From positions 21,004-85,003 of the forward strand of contig JAFYYW010000039.1 of assembly GCA_017548985.1 (NCBI GenBank): 64,000 bases of DNA. Reading direction: 5' to 3'. Under the pieces are notes generated by a model. That model worked only from the letters and a program-made list of their open reading frames with translations, searched no databases and had not been told where the DNA came from. The DNA comes from Bacteroidales bacterium. Lineage in GTDB: Bacteria > Bacteroidota > Bacteroidia > Bacteroidales > UBA932. The translations under genes and the position numbers were made by a program. Below are positions 52,801 through 61,009 of this stretch, piece after piece. Each line of letters starts with the position of its first letter. Within the stretch, counting starts at the first letter, position 1.

Positions 52801-54404
52801 TGGGAGGGCATCTGAACGGGAAGGTCCGGATCAACGGTCCGACCAATAATCTTTCATTCTCCTCAGAAGGCACCAGTTTCGACAATGTGATGCTTAGGGT
52901 CGCGTATACGAATGTCCCCTACTTCGCCAACGGGCCTTTCACGCTGGACAACAACGGTCTGCACCTCGATGGAGTGGCGGTCAGGGACCGTTTCGACGGA
53001 ACGGGCAAGATGTCGGGGGGAATTCTCTTCAATCATTTGAAAGACATCCGGATGGCCACCGGCATCTCCATGACCAGGATGGAAGCCCTCAATCTCGACA
53101 GCGGCTCCGGCCAACCTGTCTATGGAAATGTTTTCGCATCCGGGAATGTCAGTATCAAAGGACCGTTCAACGCCATCAAGCTTGATGTCGATGCCAGGAC
53201 AGACAAGGATGGGGCGATCCACATCCCTATGGACAACTCATCGAGTGACGCCAACACGAATCTCCTGACCTTCAAAGAACCGTACAAGCCAGTCTACATC
53301 GACCCTTATGACCTGATGATGAACAAGTTGCAGTCGGTGAACAAGCAGGAGAGTGACTTTGGGATAAGGCTGAAGATCGCCGCCAACCAGAGAACTGAGG
53401 CATTTGTAGAGATAGACCGCGCGTCCGGCAACGCGCTCAACGGCCGGGGACAAGGCAACATAGACATAGATATCCGCCCTTCATCAGGCTTGTTCGCGAT
53501 CAACGGCGAGTACACTCTCTCTTCAGGCAATTTCCATTTCAACGCCATGGATATCGCCCAAAAGGACTTCTCCCTGTCACAAGGCAGTTCAATCAGGTTC
53601 AATGGAGATGTGATGGACAGTGATCTCGACATAGATGGGGTTTATTCGACCAAGGCGTCCATAGCTACCTTGATCGCCGACACGACATCGATATCCTCCA
53701 GGAAAGTAGTGAATTGCGGAATAGGAATCTCAGGGAAGCTCCGTGAGCCCCAGCTGTCGTTCTCTATAGATGTTCCCGACGTCGACGCTATGACCAAGTC
53801 AAGGATCGAGAGCGCCCTCAACACAGAGGACAAGGTGCAGAGGCAGTTCCTGTCCCTGCTGATCTCAGGCGGATTCATGCCCGAGGAGCAGTCCGGCATC
53901 GTCAACAACACATCAACCCTTTACAATAACCTGGCTGACATTATGGCCGGCCAGCTGAACAATATCCTCCAGAAGCTGGAGATCCCTTTGGATTTGGGTC
54001 TCAATTACCAGTCCAGCCAAAGTGGGACAAGCATATTCGACGTGGCTGTGACCACCCAGTTGTTCAACAACAGGGTCATAGTCAACGGAAATGTCGGAAA
54101 CAGGGAATATGGCAACACCTCTGAAGGAGAAGTGGTCGGTGACCTGGATATCGAGATCAAACTGGACAAGCCCGGACAAGTCAGGTTGAAGCTCTTCTCC
54201 CACTCGTCCGACGACTACACATCATATCTGGACAACACCCAACGTAATGGCGTGGGTGTAACCTACCAGAAGGAATTCTATGATCTCAGGGATCTGGCCA
54301 ACAGTATCTTCACAAGCAAGAAGAAACGTCAGGAGAGGGCGAATGCCCCGCAACCCGAACGGGAACTCCAGACCATCACCATCGAATCTACCGGCAAGCC
54401 TTGA
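49878..54404 (+). CDS. TamB-like translocation and assembly module protein (DUF490)
   Basis: A 1508-residue protein anchored by one N-terminal helix (about 5-27) with a very long repeated beta-taco body, as in TamB and other bridge-like AsmA-family lipid transporters. The C-terminal domain (about residues 1150-1460) is the TamB/DUF490 type: GRGQGNIDIDIRPSSGLFAING, NFHFNAMDIAQKDFSLSQGS, LLISGGFMPEEQSGI, and near the end GVGVTYQKEFYDLRD. It spans the periplasm and is thought to move phospholipids or aid outer-membrane protein insertion. Start at GTG 49878 gives the family-typical basic N-terminus; ATG 49920 is the alternative. No TamA gene is next to it. The last 17 bases overlap the next gene. 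Confidence 0.92.
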   Translation: MRKVLKILWSIIVTMAVLLFAAWLLIQMPPVQTFIAKRITRSLEDKFGGKIEFSSVHLKPFNALVLKDVKLIDDNPPVTPEGEVLDTLAKAQSITATFSIKGLFKKEGLHLGKVYVGGASFTLVTEEQGSNISRFFGSSGKNKEKEKKEMGRIFDADKVQISDFRFRLLNLKHPRPSEKGGINWTDLDITVHDLEAKDLDLSNGYMKGEVERLSATEKSGYNINSLSGKTTVGGGAAIVEGLRLTDDWSDIRMDEYHMRYESIESFNDFLNEVRLGGTIRNSVIDFNSLGYFATALKPMNVRLNVSKAFVDGPVSDLGIDRIEFLETGSGVSGKAEGRISGLPDINTTVLDFFVEDLDFTTEGLGKFVGGFAPSARLSLGKFAPGERIAFDGSVKGTLNDLAVSGKVDTKASGSIKTDLKMKDIIKKSASMVFGGSFATNSLNIGSIAGIKQLGEATMRGAVTATLAKKGGIDLKIDSLLVDKFKALDYEYSNIMAAGTYSDEAFDGRLICSDPNLNLLFQGIFTLSDNTSNGLYKFYADIGYADLQALGLDKRGVSKVAGRINANYMTVGKEDVIGDLDVLDIELENSLGKYDVGDVRIRSHTGDGLHRIRLNSDFADISYSGSKPFTGIVGDLKELTLLEELPALCKDTVKTWDGARYDVRLDVHDIRDVLSFAMPGLYVADSTKARLTITGEGDIKAFIQSSRIAIKKNYLRNLDLAFDNRGGSLNVALNGSELAVGGLVLNNDQISLYASDNHVGLGCSYDNRAELADKGDIFLSGELSRESDGRLLIDGKTLPSSIWFNAQQWKITPASFSLLGKDFTVDKLTAASGGQSIKVGGGFSSSKNDTLNVDLVRFDMGLVNKVLGKDLGIKGLATGNAMVTSPWNNNAGLTLSIGCDSVMVAGREVGSLDLSCDMDDSGMLNMLVSNSLDGKKTLDISGGYSTKDKNLDVLADLDGMDAGYISPFLESVFSEMGGHLNGKVRINGPTNNLSFSSEGTSFDNVMLRVAYTNVPYFANGPFTLDNNGLHLDGVAVRDRFDGTGKMSGGILFNHLKDIRMATGISMTRMEALNLDSGSGQPVYGNVFASGNVSIKGPFNAIKLDVDARTDKDGAIHIPMDNSSSDANTNLLTFKEPYKPVYIDPYDLMMNKLQSVNKQESDFGIRLKIAANQRTEAFVEIDRASGNALNGRGQGNIDIDIRPSSGLFAINGEYTLSSGNFHFNAMDIAQKDFSLSQGSSIRFNGDVMDSDLDIDGVYSTKASIATLIADTTSISSRKVVNCGIGISGKLREPQLSFSIDVPDVDAMTKSRIESALNTEDKVQRQFLSLLISGGFMPEEQSGIVNNTSTLYNNLADIMAGQLNNILQKLEIPLDLGLNYQSSQSGTSIFDVAVTTQLFNNRVIVNGNVGNREYGNTSEGEVVGDLDIEIKLDKPGQVRLKLFSHSSDDYTSYLDNTQRNGVGVTYQKEFYDLRDLANSIFTSKKKRQERANAPQPERELQTITIESTGKP

Positions 54405-55158
54405 CGAAAGCCTTGAACAAGGCGAGCCAGCTGTCATCAGCTCTTACCAGCATCTCAGGATGGAACTGGACAGCGACAAGCCACTGGTTTTTATCCAAAC
54501 CCTCATAAGCCTCAACGACCCCGTCAGGAGAATAGGCGGTTACAGCGACCCTGTCTGAGGGAACCTTTACGGCCTGATGATGGAGAGTGTTGACATCCAA
54601 CGATTTCCTCCCCATAATCTGAGCCAGTTTCGATCCCTCGACGACATCTATGCTGTGAGTCGGATACTTGGAATCGGTCTTTTGCCTATGAGCGATATCA
54701 CCAGGTTTCTGTGTGGGGAGGTCCTGATACAGGGAACCGCCCAGCACGACATTGAGGAGCTGCTCTCCCCTGCAGATCGCCAGGATCGGGACCTTGGCCT
54801 CCAAAGCGGCCGTCGCATAAAGGATATCAATCGTGTCCCTGTGGGCGTCAATCTCAACTGTCTCGTTCAGGACAGACTCACCGTAATACGCGGGATCCAG
54901 GTCAACCCCTCCCGTGAGCATGATCCCGTCGAATTGGCTGACCATCTCCGCCGCGGCCTCATAGTTGTCCACCTGAGGCAGGATCACCGGGATTCCACCT
55001 GCACGGAGGATGGCGTCAGTATACGACCGGCTCAATGTCGAGGTCATGGCTCCGTTATAGCCGGGAGCGATCCCGATCATGGGTTTCTTGCGAGCCGAGA
55101 CGGGACATGAAAGAGTCACAAAAAGGAGAATAAAAAGTATGAATCGTGTCGTCCGCAT
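54388..55158 (-). CDS. Gamma-glutamyl-gamma-aminobutyrate hydrolase family (peptidase C26)
   Basis: A 256-residue class-I glutamine amidotransferase-like hydrolase. A signal peptide (1-22, ending PVSA) sends it to the periplasm, unlike E. coli PuuD. Residues: nucleophile Cys in ILAICRGEQLLN, His in VQFHPEM and the oxyanion loop MLTGGVDLDPAYYGE. It cleaves gamma-glutamyl amide bonds, perhaps on gamma-glutamyl peptides from cell-wall turnover or folates. It converges with the TamB-like gene (17 base overlap). Confidence 0.9.
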   Translation of the reverse strand: MRTTRFILFILLFVTLSCPVSARKKPMIGIAPGYNGAMTSTLSRSYTDAILRAGGIPVILPQVDNYEAAAEMVSQFDGIMLTGGVDLDPAYYGESVLNETVEIDAHRDTIDILYATAALEAKVPILAICRGEQLLNVVLGGSLYQDLPTQKPGDIAHRQKTDSKYPTHSIDVVEGSKLAQIMGRKSLDVNTLHHQAVKVPSDRVAVTAYSPDGVVEAYEGLDKNQWLVAVQFHPEMLVRADDSWLALFKAFVKACR

Positions 55159-55241
55159 GGTTTTAAATAGGTTATAACTAACAATTTAATATCCTGATGT
55201 AGAGTTTTATTGTCTAAAGGTCGAATCTATGCGGTAGCCAT

Positions 55242-55272
55242 TTTGCGCGGCCCGGAAAATGATATATATTCG
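55242..55272 (+). promoter_or_regulatory. Promoter for a short candidate RNA
   Basis: TTTG at 55242-55245, 19 bases, TATATTCG at 55265-55272 (one mismatch). A terminator follows about 60 bases later without a normal gene in between. Confidence 0.45.
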
Positions 55273-55275
55273 CAT

Positions 55276-55361
55276 GGATAGAAGATCTTACGTTTTATTC
55301 ATAAATTAGGTTTGTATTAAGTGGGAAAGGTCATCGCCGTGAGGTGACGACCTTTTTTTTT
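55276..55361 (+). ncRNA. Candidate small RNA of about 85 nt
   Basis: Bounded by a promoter at 55242-55272 and a strong hairpin-plus-T9 terminator at 55326-55361, in the 204-base gap between the C26 hydrolase and CobW genes. The only reading frame is an 11-codon one starting at ATG 55274 (MDRRSYVLFIN), which is at the expected transcription start and could be coincidence. Neither neighbour is transcribed on this strand, so the terminator needs a transcript of its own. Confidence 0.45.
55326..55361 (+). terminator. Intrinsic terminator
   Basis: AAAGGTCATCGCC, GTGA loop, GGTGACGACCTTT with one A-C mismatch and one G-T pair, followed by nine T on the plus strand. The opposite strand has no T-run after the stem, so it is not the cobW terminator. 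Confidence 0.8.
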
Positions 55362-55362
55362 G

Positions 55363-56517
55363 TCATTCGGTCAGGCAAGAGTCCATCAATTCGTCAATCT
55401 GACGAGGGTCAATATCCCTTCCGATAAACACGATCTTCTCCATACGGTCGCCATATCTGGGGTCCCAGTCACGGCGCAGGTTCTTGTCCCTGCGCATCAT
55501 CTCCTGGAGCTGTTCCTCCGGCATCGTCGCGAACCACAGGCCAGCCTCCTTGATGGATTTCTGGGAACCGGACTGCTCAAACAGATAACATTTGTCGGGC
55601 TCATCGGCAAAATAGCACAGGCCCTTCGCCCTGATAATGTTGGATGGCCATTTCTTGGTGACCACATAATCCAGCATATTGATGTCCATGGCCGGCCTGC
55701 GATAATAGACATATGTGCTGATGTTGTACTCCAAGGCTTCTCCGGATTCCTCATTATGGAGATCCTCATCATCATCCCCTTCGATGGCGGCTATCCACGC
55801 CGCGGAGGTCGCCACCTTGTCGAAGTCGAACAATCCGGTGCCGAGAATCAAATCAAGGTCCACCTCACCATAATCGCACTCGTAAATCACAGCCTGCGGA
55901 TTTAGGGCCTTCACAATCCCCCGGAGCTCTCCGAGCTCATCTCTGGAGACTTCGGAAGCCTTATTAAGCAGAACGATATTGCAGAACTCGATCTGTTGGA
56001 TGACGAGTGATTCCAAATCGTCTTCCTCGATATCCGGCCTCTTGAGAGCCTCACCCGAGGCGAACTCGTCCCTCATCCTCAAAGCGTCGACAACCGTGAC
56101 GATAGCGTCCAGTTTCGGAGTGTTCGTCCTGGCATAATCAGGAACGAGCCTTGGGATGGAGCAGATCGTCTGCGCGATCGGAGCCGGCTCGCAAATCCCA
56201 CTGGCCTCGATAACGATATAATCGAACTTGTTCATCTTGCACAAGTCGTCAATCTGGTTCACAAGGTCCATCTTCAGAGTGCAGCATATACAGCCATTCT
56301 GAAGAGGCACCAGACTGTCGTCTGTCTGGCCGACAACCCCGCCTTTCTGGATAAGGTCAGCGTCTATGTTGACCTCACCTATATCGTTCACTATCACCGC
56401 GAACTTGATTCCTTTCCGGTTGGAAAGGATCCTGTTGACCAAGGTGGTCTTTCCGCTTCCCAGATATCCTGTAAGAAGGAGCACCGGTATCTCCCTATTC
56501 TCAATCGTTATAGTCAT
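55363..56517 (-). CDS. CobW/COG0523 family GTPase (metal chaperone)
   Basis: A 384-residue G3E GTPase. Walker A is LTGYLGSGKTTLVNRIL, followed by IVNDIGEVNIDADL and the metal-binding CICC motif in LQNGCICCTLKMD (the C-x-C-C site), then EASGICEPAPIAQTI and the guanine motif LNKASEV. The C-terminal CobW_C domain has RAKGLCYFADEPDKCYLFEQSG. Such proteins deliver Zn2+ or Co2+ to client enzymes; no Zur box was seen by eye. Start at ATG 56517; a GTG further up would be inside the promoter region (TAAATTCG at 56524-56531). Confidence 0.92.
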   Translation of the reverse strand: MTITIENREIPVLLLTGYLGSGKTTLVNRILSNRKGIKFAVIVNDIGEVNIDADLIQKGGVVGQTDDSLVPLQNGCICCTLKMDLVNQIDDLCKMNKFDYIVIEASGICEPAPIAQTICSIPRLVPDYARTNTPKLDAIVTVVDALRMRDEFASGEALKRPDIEEDDLESLVIQQIEFCNIVLLNKASEVSRDELGELRGIVKALNPQAVIYECDYGEVDLDLILGTGLFDFDKVATSAAWIAAIEGDDDEDLHNEESGEALEYNISTYVYYRRPAMDINMLDYVVTKKWPSNIIRAKGLCYFADEPDKCYLFEQSGSQKSIKEAGLWFATMPEEQLQEMMRRDKNLRRDWDPRYGDRMEKIVFIGRDIDPRQIDELMDSCLTE

Positions 56518-56548
56518 AATACGCGAATTTAACACTTATTTTATCACT

Positions 56549-56580
56549 TTTGCGAGAATAAAGAATAATTGCTACATTTG
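56549..56580 (+). promoter_or_regulatory. Promoter for the coiled-coil protein-zapA operon
   Basis: TTTG at 56549-56552, 20 bases, TACATTTG at 56573-56580: a full consensus match. The leader to ATG 56612 is about 27 bases. It is divergent from a possible cobW element at 56524-56531. Confidence 0.6.
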
Positions 56581-56611
56581 CATTCGGCAGGGAAAACCGG
56601 CCCCATTTGAT

Positions 56612-56881
56612 ATGCTTGAAAACTTAAGAAAAGATATAGAAAAGCTGATCTCTCTCTACGAGGCGGAAAAGGCGGAGCGCGTGAGGCTCCAGTCCCTCCT
56701 TGCCGAGAGCCGGGCCGAGAATGAAACCTGCAGGAAACAGATCGGCGATCTGGAGCAACAGGTTAATAACTTGCAGCTTTCGCAAGCTTTCGGAGCGGCT
56801 GGTGATCCTGGCGCGGCCAAGGAAAAGATCGAGAGGCTGATCAAGGAGATTGACAAGTGCATCTCTTTGCTTGAGAATTGA
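56612..56881 (+). CDS. Small coiled-coil protein upstream of zapA
   Basis: An 89-residue soluble protein that is almost entirely heptad-repeat coiled coil (LRKDIEKLISLYEAEKAERV, positions 4-23, and the following NETCRKQIGDLEQQVNN). A Gly/Ala break near residue 64 precedes a short helix (KEKIERLIKEIDKCISLLEN). Its size and location directly before zapA, with a two-base gap, recall ZapB, but there is no clear sequence match. I assign no function beyond a likely link to cell division. Start at ATG 56612; a longer frame upstream reads through the promoter. Confidence 0.75.
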   Translation: MLENLRKDIEKLISLYEAEKAERVRLQSLLAESRAENETCRKQIGDLEQQVNNLQLSQAFGAAGDPGAAKEKIERLIKEIDKCISLLEN

Positions 56882-56883
56882 TA

Positions 56884-57180
56884 ATGGGACAGAGCATAAA
56901 GATAAAGATAGCGGGCAATGAATATCCCCTCGTGGCTTCCTCACCTGAGATGGAGAGGCTCATGAGGCTTGCCGCGGAGGCGATCAACCAGAAATTGACC
57001 GCCTATGACGCCAAGTTCCCCAATAAATCCCTCTCTGACAAGCTTTCCTTCGTCGCGCTCAATGAGACTGTCAGCAGGCTGACTTACCAGAAGAGACTCT
57101 CCGATGCGGGAGAAGAGGCGAACGCGCTTGCGGAAGATGTGGAGTCATACCTTAAGAATATTGAAAAAGACGGCCGTTAG
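56884..57180 (+). CDS. zapA: Cell division protein ZapA
   Basis: A 98-residue ZapA: an N-terminal globular part (IKIKIAGNEYPLVASSPEMERL) and a C-terminal helix (RLTYQKRLSDAGEEANALAE). It binds FtsZ and promotes bundling at the Z-ring. Start at ATG 56884. The stop codon and the preceding GGCCGT are also the left arm of the long-range stem closing the structured RNA that follows. Conserved order in Bacteroidota: coiled-coil gene, zapA, RNA, rny. Confidence 0.9.
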   Translation: MGQSIKIKIAGNEYPLVASSPEMERLMRLAAEAINQKLTAYDAKFPNKSLSDKLSFVALNETVSRLTYQKRLSDAGEEANALAEDVESYLKNIEKDGR

Positions 57181-57356
57181 TCCCACGTGCTTTAATCAAC
57201 AAGTTCCGAGGAACCGAGAACACTCAGGACGGCAAGGACAGGCCAAGGTTACCTTACGGGATTGTACGCCAGTCGTATGACGGTGGACGTTCGAACCGGA
57301 CCGGATCTCAAATCTTATTCATTAAGATTTCAGACAAGTGACTAACGGCTTTTTTT
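57173..57356 (+). ncRNA. Structured RNA between zapA and rny, possible 6S RNA
   Basis: The 235 bases after zapA hold no gene. GCCGTTAGTC at 57173-57182 pairs perfectly with GACTAACGGC at 57340-57349, and seven T follow, so the region is closed by a long-range stem ending in an intrinsic terminator. Inside are a local hairpin (57310-57330, AAATCTTA with TTAAGATTT) and a paired core (AAGGTTACCTT at 57235-57245; ACCGAGAAC with GTTCGAACCGG). 6S RNA follows zapA in many bacteria, so ssrS is the leading guess, but the extra hairpin departs from the simple 6S rod. A long 3' element of zapA is the alternative. Confidence 0.5.
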
Positions 57357-57367
57357 CAATATCACGG

Positions 57368-57394
57368 ACGCCGGCTGGTTTCCCAGGCTGGCGT
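57368..57394 (+). promoter_or_regulatory. Hairpin in the rny leader
   Basis: ACGCCGGCTGG, TTTC loop, CCAGGCTGGCGT: about 11 pairs with one bulge. It ends 21 bases before the rny ATG and has no T-run after it, so it is not an obvious terminator. It may affect rny mRNA stability or translation. Confidence 0.5.
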
Positions 57395-57415
57395 TAATTA
57401 CAATATATATTTACC

Positions 57416-58951
57416 ATGTTAGCTTATCTGATAGGAGCCCTTATAGGGGCAGCGATAGCGATCGGAGTCTATATCATCGTCCAGAAGATGGTTCTTAACG
57501 GACGAAAGAACGAGATAATCGCGAAGGCCGAGATCGAGGCCGAGGGGATCAAAAACGACAAGATCCACCAAGCGAAGGAAAAGTTCCTCCAACTTAAGAG
57601 CGAGCACGAGCAGTACATCAATGAGAAGAATAACCAGTTGCGTGAGGCCGAGAGCCGGATCAAACAGAAGGAGAACACCCTGAACCAGCAGAACGGCGAA
57701 TTGCAGAAGAAACTGCGCGACGCGGACAATGCCCGGAACAGTCTCCAGGCGCAGCAGGAGAAACTCGCGAAAAAGGCTGAGGAATATGACCGTCTCAGCG
57801 CGCTGGCCAACAAGCAGCTTGAGACAATAGCCGGGATGAGCGCCCAAGAGGCGAAGAACATCCTTATGGAGAACATGAAGGCTGAGGCCAGGACTGAGGC
57901 CCAGGCTTACATCAACGACACGATGGACGAGGCGCGCCTCAACGCTTCCAAGGAAGCCAAGAGGATAGTCATCAACACCATCCAGCGCACCGCCACGGAG
58001 ACCGCCATAGAGAACGCGGTCACCACCTTCCCTATAGAGAACGATGAGATAAAAGGACGCATCATAGGCCGTGAGGGACGAAACATCAGGGCTCTGGAGG
58101 CCGCGACAGGGGTTGAGATCGTTGTGGACGACACCCCGGACGCCATTCTTCTCTCCGCCTTTGACCCCGTCCGCAGGGAAGTTGCCAGGCTTGCTCTCCA
58201 TCAGCTGGTTGTCGACGGCAGGATCCATCCCGCCAGGATTGAGGAAGTTGTGGCCAAGGTCCAGAAACAACTTGACGATGAGATACTTGAGACCGGAAAG
58301 AGGACTTGTATAGACCTTGGGATCCATGGGCTCAACATTGAGCTGGTCAGGATGATAGGCCGCATGAAATACCGTTCATCATACGGACAGAACCTTCTCC
58401 AGCACTCCCGTGAGGTCGCCAATATCTGCGCCATCATGGCCTCAGAGCTTGGTCTCAATCCCAAGACAGCAAAGAGGGCGGGACTGCTCCATGATATCGG
58501 TAAAGTCTCCGAGGAGGAGCCTGAGCTGCCTCACGCCCTCCTGGGTATGAAACTCGCTGAGCAGTACAAGGAGAAGCCTGATGTCTGCAACGCGATCGGA
58601 GCCCACCATGAGGAGATCGAGATGACCTCGATTATTTCCCCTATCGTGATGATCGGTGACGCCATCTCCGGCGCCCGTCCAGGCGCCCGCCGAGAGGTCA
58701 TCGAATCTTACATCAAGAGACTCAAGGGAATGGAAGATCTGGCGGCGTCCTATCCGGGAGTTACCAAGAGCTACGCCATCCAGGCCGGCCGTGAGCTTCG
58801 TGTGATTGTCGGAGCCGATGAGGTAAGTGACGACCAGGCCGCGAGGCTTTCCGCTGACATAGCCCAGAAGATCCAGGAGGAGATGACCTATCCCGGACAG
58901 GTAAAGATCACGGTTATTCGGGAAACAAGGTCTGTGTCTTACGCCAAATAA
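57416..58951 (+). CDS. rny: Ribonuclease Y
   Basis: A 511-residue endoribonuclease that starts mRNA decay. An N-terminal membrane helix ([21 protein letters not shown]) and coiled coil (40-145, with a long Gln/Lys-rich rod) tether it to the membrane; the KH domain has [21 protein letters not shown]; the HD domain carries the His-Asp pair in GLLHDIGKV and the later GAHHEEIEM. Length (about 510-520) is normal. It follows the zapA-RNA unit and may have its own promoter, though no good one was seen in the leader, which contains a strong hairpin (57368-57394). Confidence 0.95.
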   Translation: MLAYLIGALIGAAIAIGVYIIVQKMVLNGRKNEIIAKAEIEAEGIKNDKIHQAKEKFLQLKSEHEQYINEKNNQLREAESRIKQKENTLNQQNGELQKKLRDADNARNSLQAQQEKLAKKAEEYDRLSALANKQLETIAGMSAQEAKNILMENMKAEARTEAQAYINDTMDEARLNASKEAKRIVINTIQRTATETAIENAVTTFPIENDEIKGRIIGREGRNIRALEAATGVEIVVDDTPDAILLSAFDPVRREVARLALHQLVVDGRIHPARIEEVVAKVQKQLDDEILETGKRTCIDLGIHGLNIELVRMIGRMKYRSSYGQNLLQHSREVANICAIMASELGLNPKTAKRAGLLHDIGKVSEEEPELPHALLGMKLAEQYKEKPDVCNAIGAHHEEIEMTSIISPIVMIGDAISGARPGARREVIESYIKRLKGMEDLAASYPGVTKSYAIQAGRELRVIVGADEVSDDQAARLSADIAQKIQEEMTYPGQVKITVIRETRSVSYAK

Positions 58952-58971
58952 CCTGATCACGTCTTCGAGAC

Positions 58972-60972
58972 ATGTTGACTCTTTTTAAAAGAATATCGGC
59001 GATACTGGCGGCAGCGCTCCTTTGGAGCGTCGCCGCTTTCTCGCAAGCGCCTGACGCTACCGCCTCATGGAAGGTGACCTCATCCGATCTTGGATCAGGC
59101 TTATACGAGCTCACTTTCACCGCCTCTATCGAGTCGGGATGGCATATTTACACTACAGACAACGAGTACAATCCGACCGAGTTGGAGCTGGACTCCCCTG
59201 TCGGATTCTCTCTTGTCGGTGTCCTGACTCAAGTCACTGAGCCTACGACCTTCCAAGGTGACAAGGTGTTCTTCGACAAAGCTGTATTCTCTCAGAAGAT
59301 CCAGCTTGAGGGCGATAACGCCACAGTGAAGGGAGAACTGACCTGGAGCGGGTGCAATGAGCAATTCTGCGCCGCCCCAGAGCACTTCGAGTTCTCCGTG
59401 CCCTTAGGAAGCGGAAGCCCGCAGGCAGCGCCGGACCCAACTGGAGACAACCTCTCCTCCGCTTCTGACGGCACTGAAAGCGATGGGAGCAATAGTTTGT
59501 GGGCGCTGATCATAGAGGCTATCCTCTGGGGATTCGCGATGCTTTTGACCCCCTGCGTGTTCCCCATGGTCCCCATGACCATCTCCTTCTTCATGAAGCA
59601 GTCACAGAGCCCCGCTGAAGGTCGAGTCAAGGCTTTCCTATACGGGCTTTTCATAGTGTTGCTGTACACGGTGCCTATCTCGATTATCATCGGCCTGACA
59701 TGGCTGATAGGAGGCAACGCCGTGACCGCTGACATATTCAACTGGCTCGCCACGCACTGGTTGCCGAACATCATATTCTTCATCGTGTTCATGGTGTTCG
59801 CCGCCTCATTCTTCGGAGCCTTCGAGATCGAGCTGCCTTCAAGTCTCGCCAACAAGAGCGACGCCAAGGCTGGCAAAGGAGGCCTCGGGGGAATATTCTT
59901 CATGGCTCTCACACTTGTCCTGGTCTCGTTCTCCTGTACCGGGCCTATTGTCGGGACAGTGTTGATCAAATCTACCGCCGGCGAGTTCTGGACTCCGATG
60001 GTCACGATGCTCGCGTTCAGCGTGGCCTTCGCCCTCCCCTTCACAATCCTGGCCATGTTCCCCTCGCTTCTCAAGAAGATGAAGAGCGGATCGTGGCTTA
60101 ACAGCGTGAAGGTTGTTTTGGGATTCATAGAGGTTGCCCTCGGGTTCAAGTTCCTTAGCGTGGCCGACCAGACCTACCACTGGGGACTTCTCGACAGGGA
60201 GGTGTATCTCGCGATTTGGATCGTCGTGTTCTCTCTGTTGGGTCTTTACTTGCTCGGCAAGCTGAGGTTCAAGAACGACTCCCCTCTGGAGCACATCTCC
60301 GTGACAAGGCTCGCGCTCGCTATAACCGTGTTCTCATTCGTGGTATACATGATTCCAGGGATGTGGGGAGCGCCTCTCAAAGCCCTTTCAGGATATCTGC
60401 CACCAATTGAGACCCAGGACTTTATCGTCTGGAACTACGCTGAGAGTCCTGTCGGCACCTTGAGCACTAATGCCAGAGGAGTTGAGGTGTCTTCCGACGG
60501 GGGTGATTTCGCCCAGAAATACAACCTCAAGATGCCTATGGGCTATAACGGATACTTCACCATAGAGGACGGTCTGGCAGCGTCAAAAGCCACCGGGAAG
60601 CCTGTATTCGTGGATATCACCGGCCACGGTTGCGTCAATTGCCGGGAGATGGAGCAGAGAGTGTGGTCAGATCCTAAAGTACAGGACATCATGAAGAATG
60701 ACTACATCATGGTATTCCTTTATAACGACGACAAGACGAAGCTGGAGAAGGAAGACTGGGTCATGACAAACGATGGCAAAACCCTAAAAGATATTGGCAG
60801 GGTCAATTCATATATCGTCCGCGAGAGATTCGACGTCAATGCCCAGCCGAACTATGCCTTGCTGGGATCAGACGGGAATCTGCTCGTCCCGGTGAGAGGA
60901 TACAACCTCAGCGTCGAAGGCTTCATTGACTTCCTCGAATCAGGTCTTGAGAAATACAAGGAATCTCTCTAA
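58972..60972 (+). CDS. Thiol:disulfide interchange protein, DsbD type
   Basis: A 666-residue electron shuttle across the inner membrane. Signal peptide (1-24), an N-terminal DsbD-gamma/DsbC-like domain (25-145), an eight-helix core with the membrane Cys pair (LLTPCVFPMVPM and LVSFSCTGPIVG), and a C-terminal thioredoxin-like domain with Cys554-Cys557 (HGCVNCREMEQRV). It passes reducing power from cytoplasmic thioredoxin to periplasmic proteins, for example in cytochrome c maturation. It starts 20 bases after rny and may be co-transcribed. Confidence 0.93.
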   Translation: MLTLFKRISAILAAALLWSVAAFSQAPDATASWKVTSSDLGSGLYELTFTASIESGWHIYTTDNEYNPTELELDSPVGFSLVGVLTQVTEPTTFQGDKVFFDKAVFSQKIQLEGDNATVKGELTWSGCNEQFCAAPEHFEFSVPLGSGSPQAAPDPTGDNLSSASDGTESDGSNSLWALIIEAILWGFAMLLTPCVFPMVPMTISFFMKQSQSPAEGRVKAFLYGLFIVLLYTVPISIIIGLTWLIGGNAVTADIFNWLATHWLPNIIFFIVFMVFAASFFGAFEIELPSSLANKSDAKAGKGGLGGIFFMALTLVLVSFSCTGPIVGTVLIKSTAGEFWTPMVTMLAFSVAFALPFTILAMFPSLLKKMKSGSWLNSVKVVLGFIEVALGFKFLSVADQTYHWGLLDREVYLAIWIVVFSLLGLYLLGKLRFKNDSPLEHISVTRLALAITVFSFVVYMIPGMWGAPLKALSGYLPPIETQDFIVWNYAESPVGTLSTNARGVEVSSDGGDFAQKYNLKMPMGYNGYFTIEDGLAASKATGKPVFVDITGHGCVNCREMEQRVWSDPKVQDIMKNDYIMVFLYNDDKTKLEKEDWVMTNDGKTLKDIGRVNSYIVRERFDVNAQPNYALLGSDGNLLVPVRGYNLSVEGFIDFLESGLEKYKESL

Positions 60973-61009
60973 AACACCCTGAAGAGCTAAGACAAGTACT
61001 TCAAATACA

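Noticed and set aside
57419..58327. 302-codon minus-strand frame inside rny
   Set aside because: Leucine-rich antisense of the RNase Y coiled coil; no independent support.
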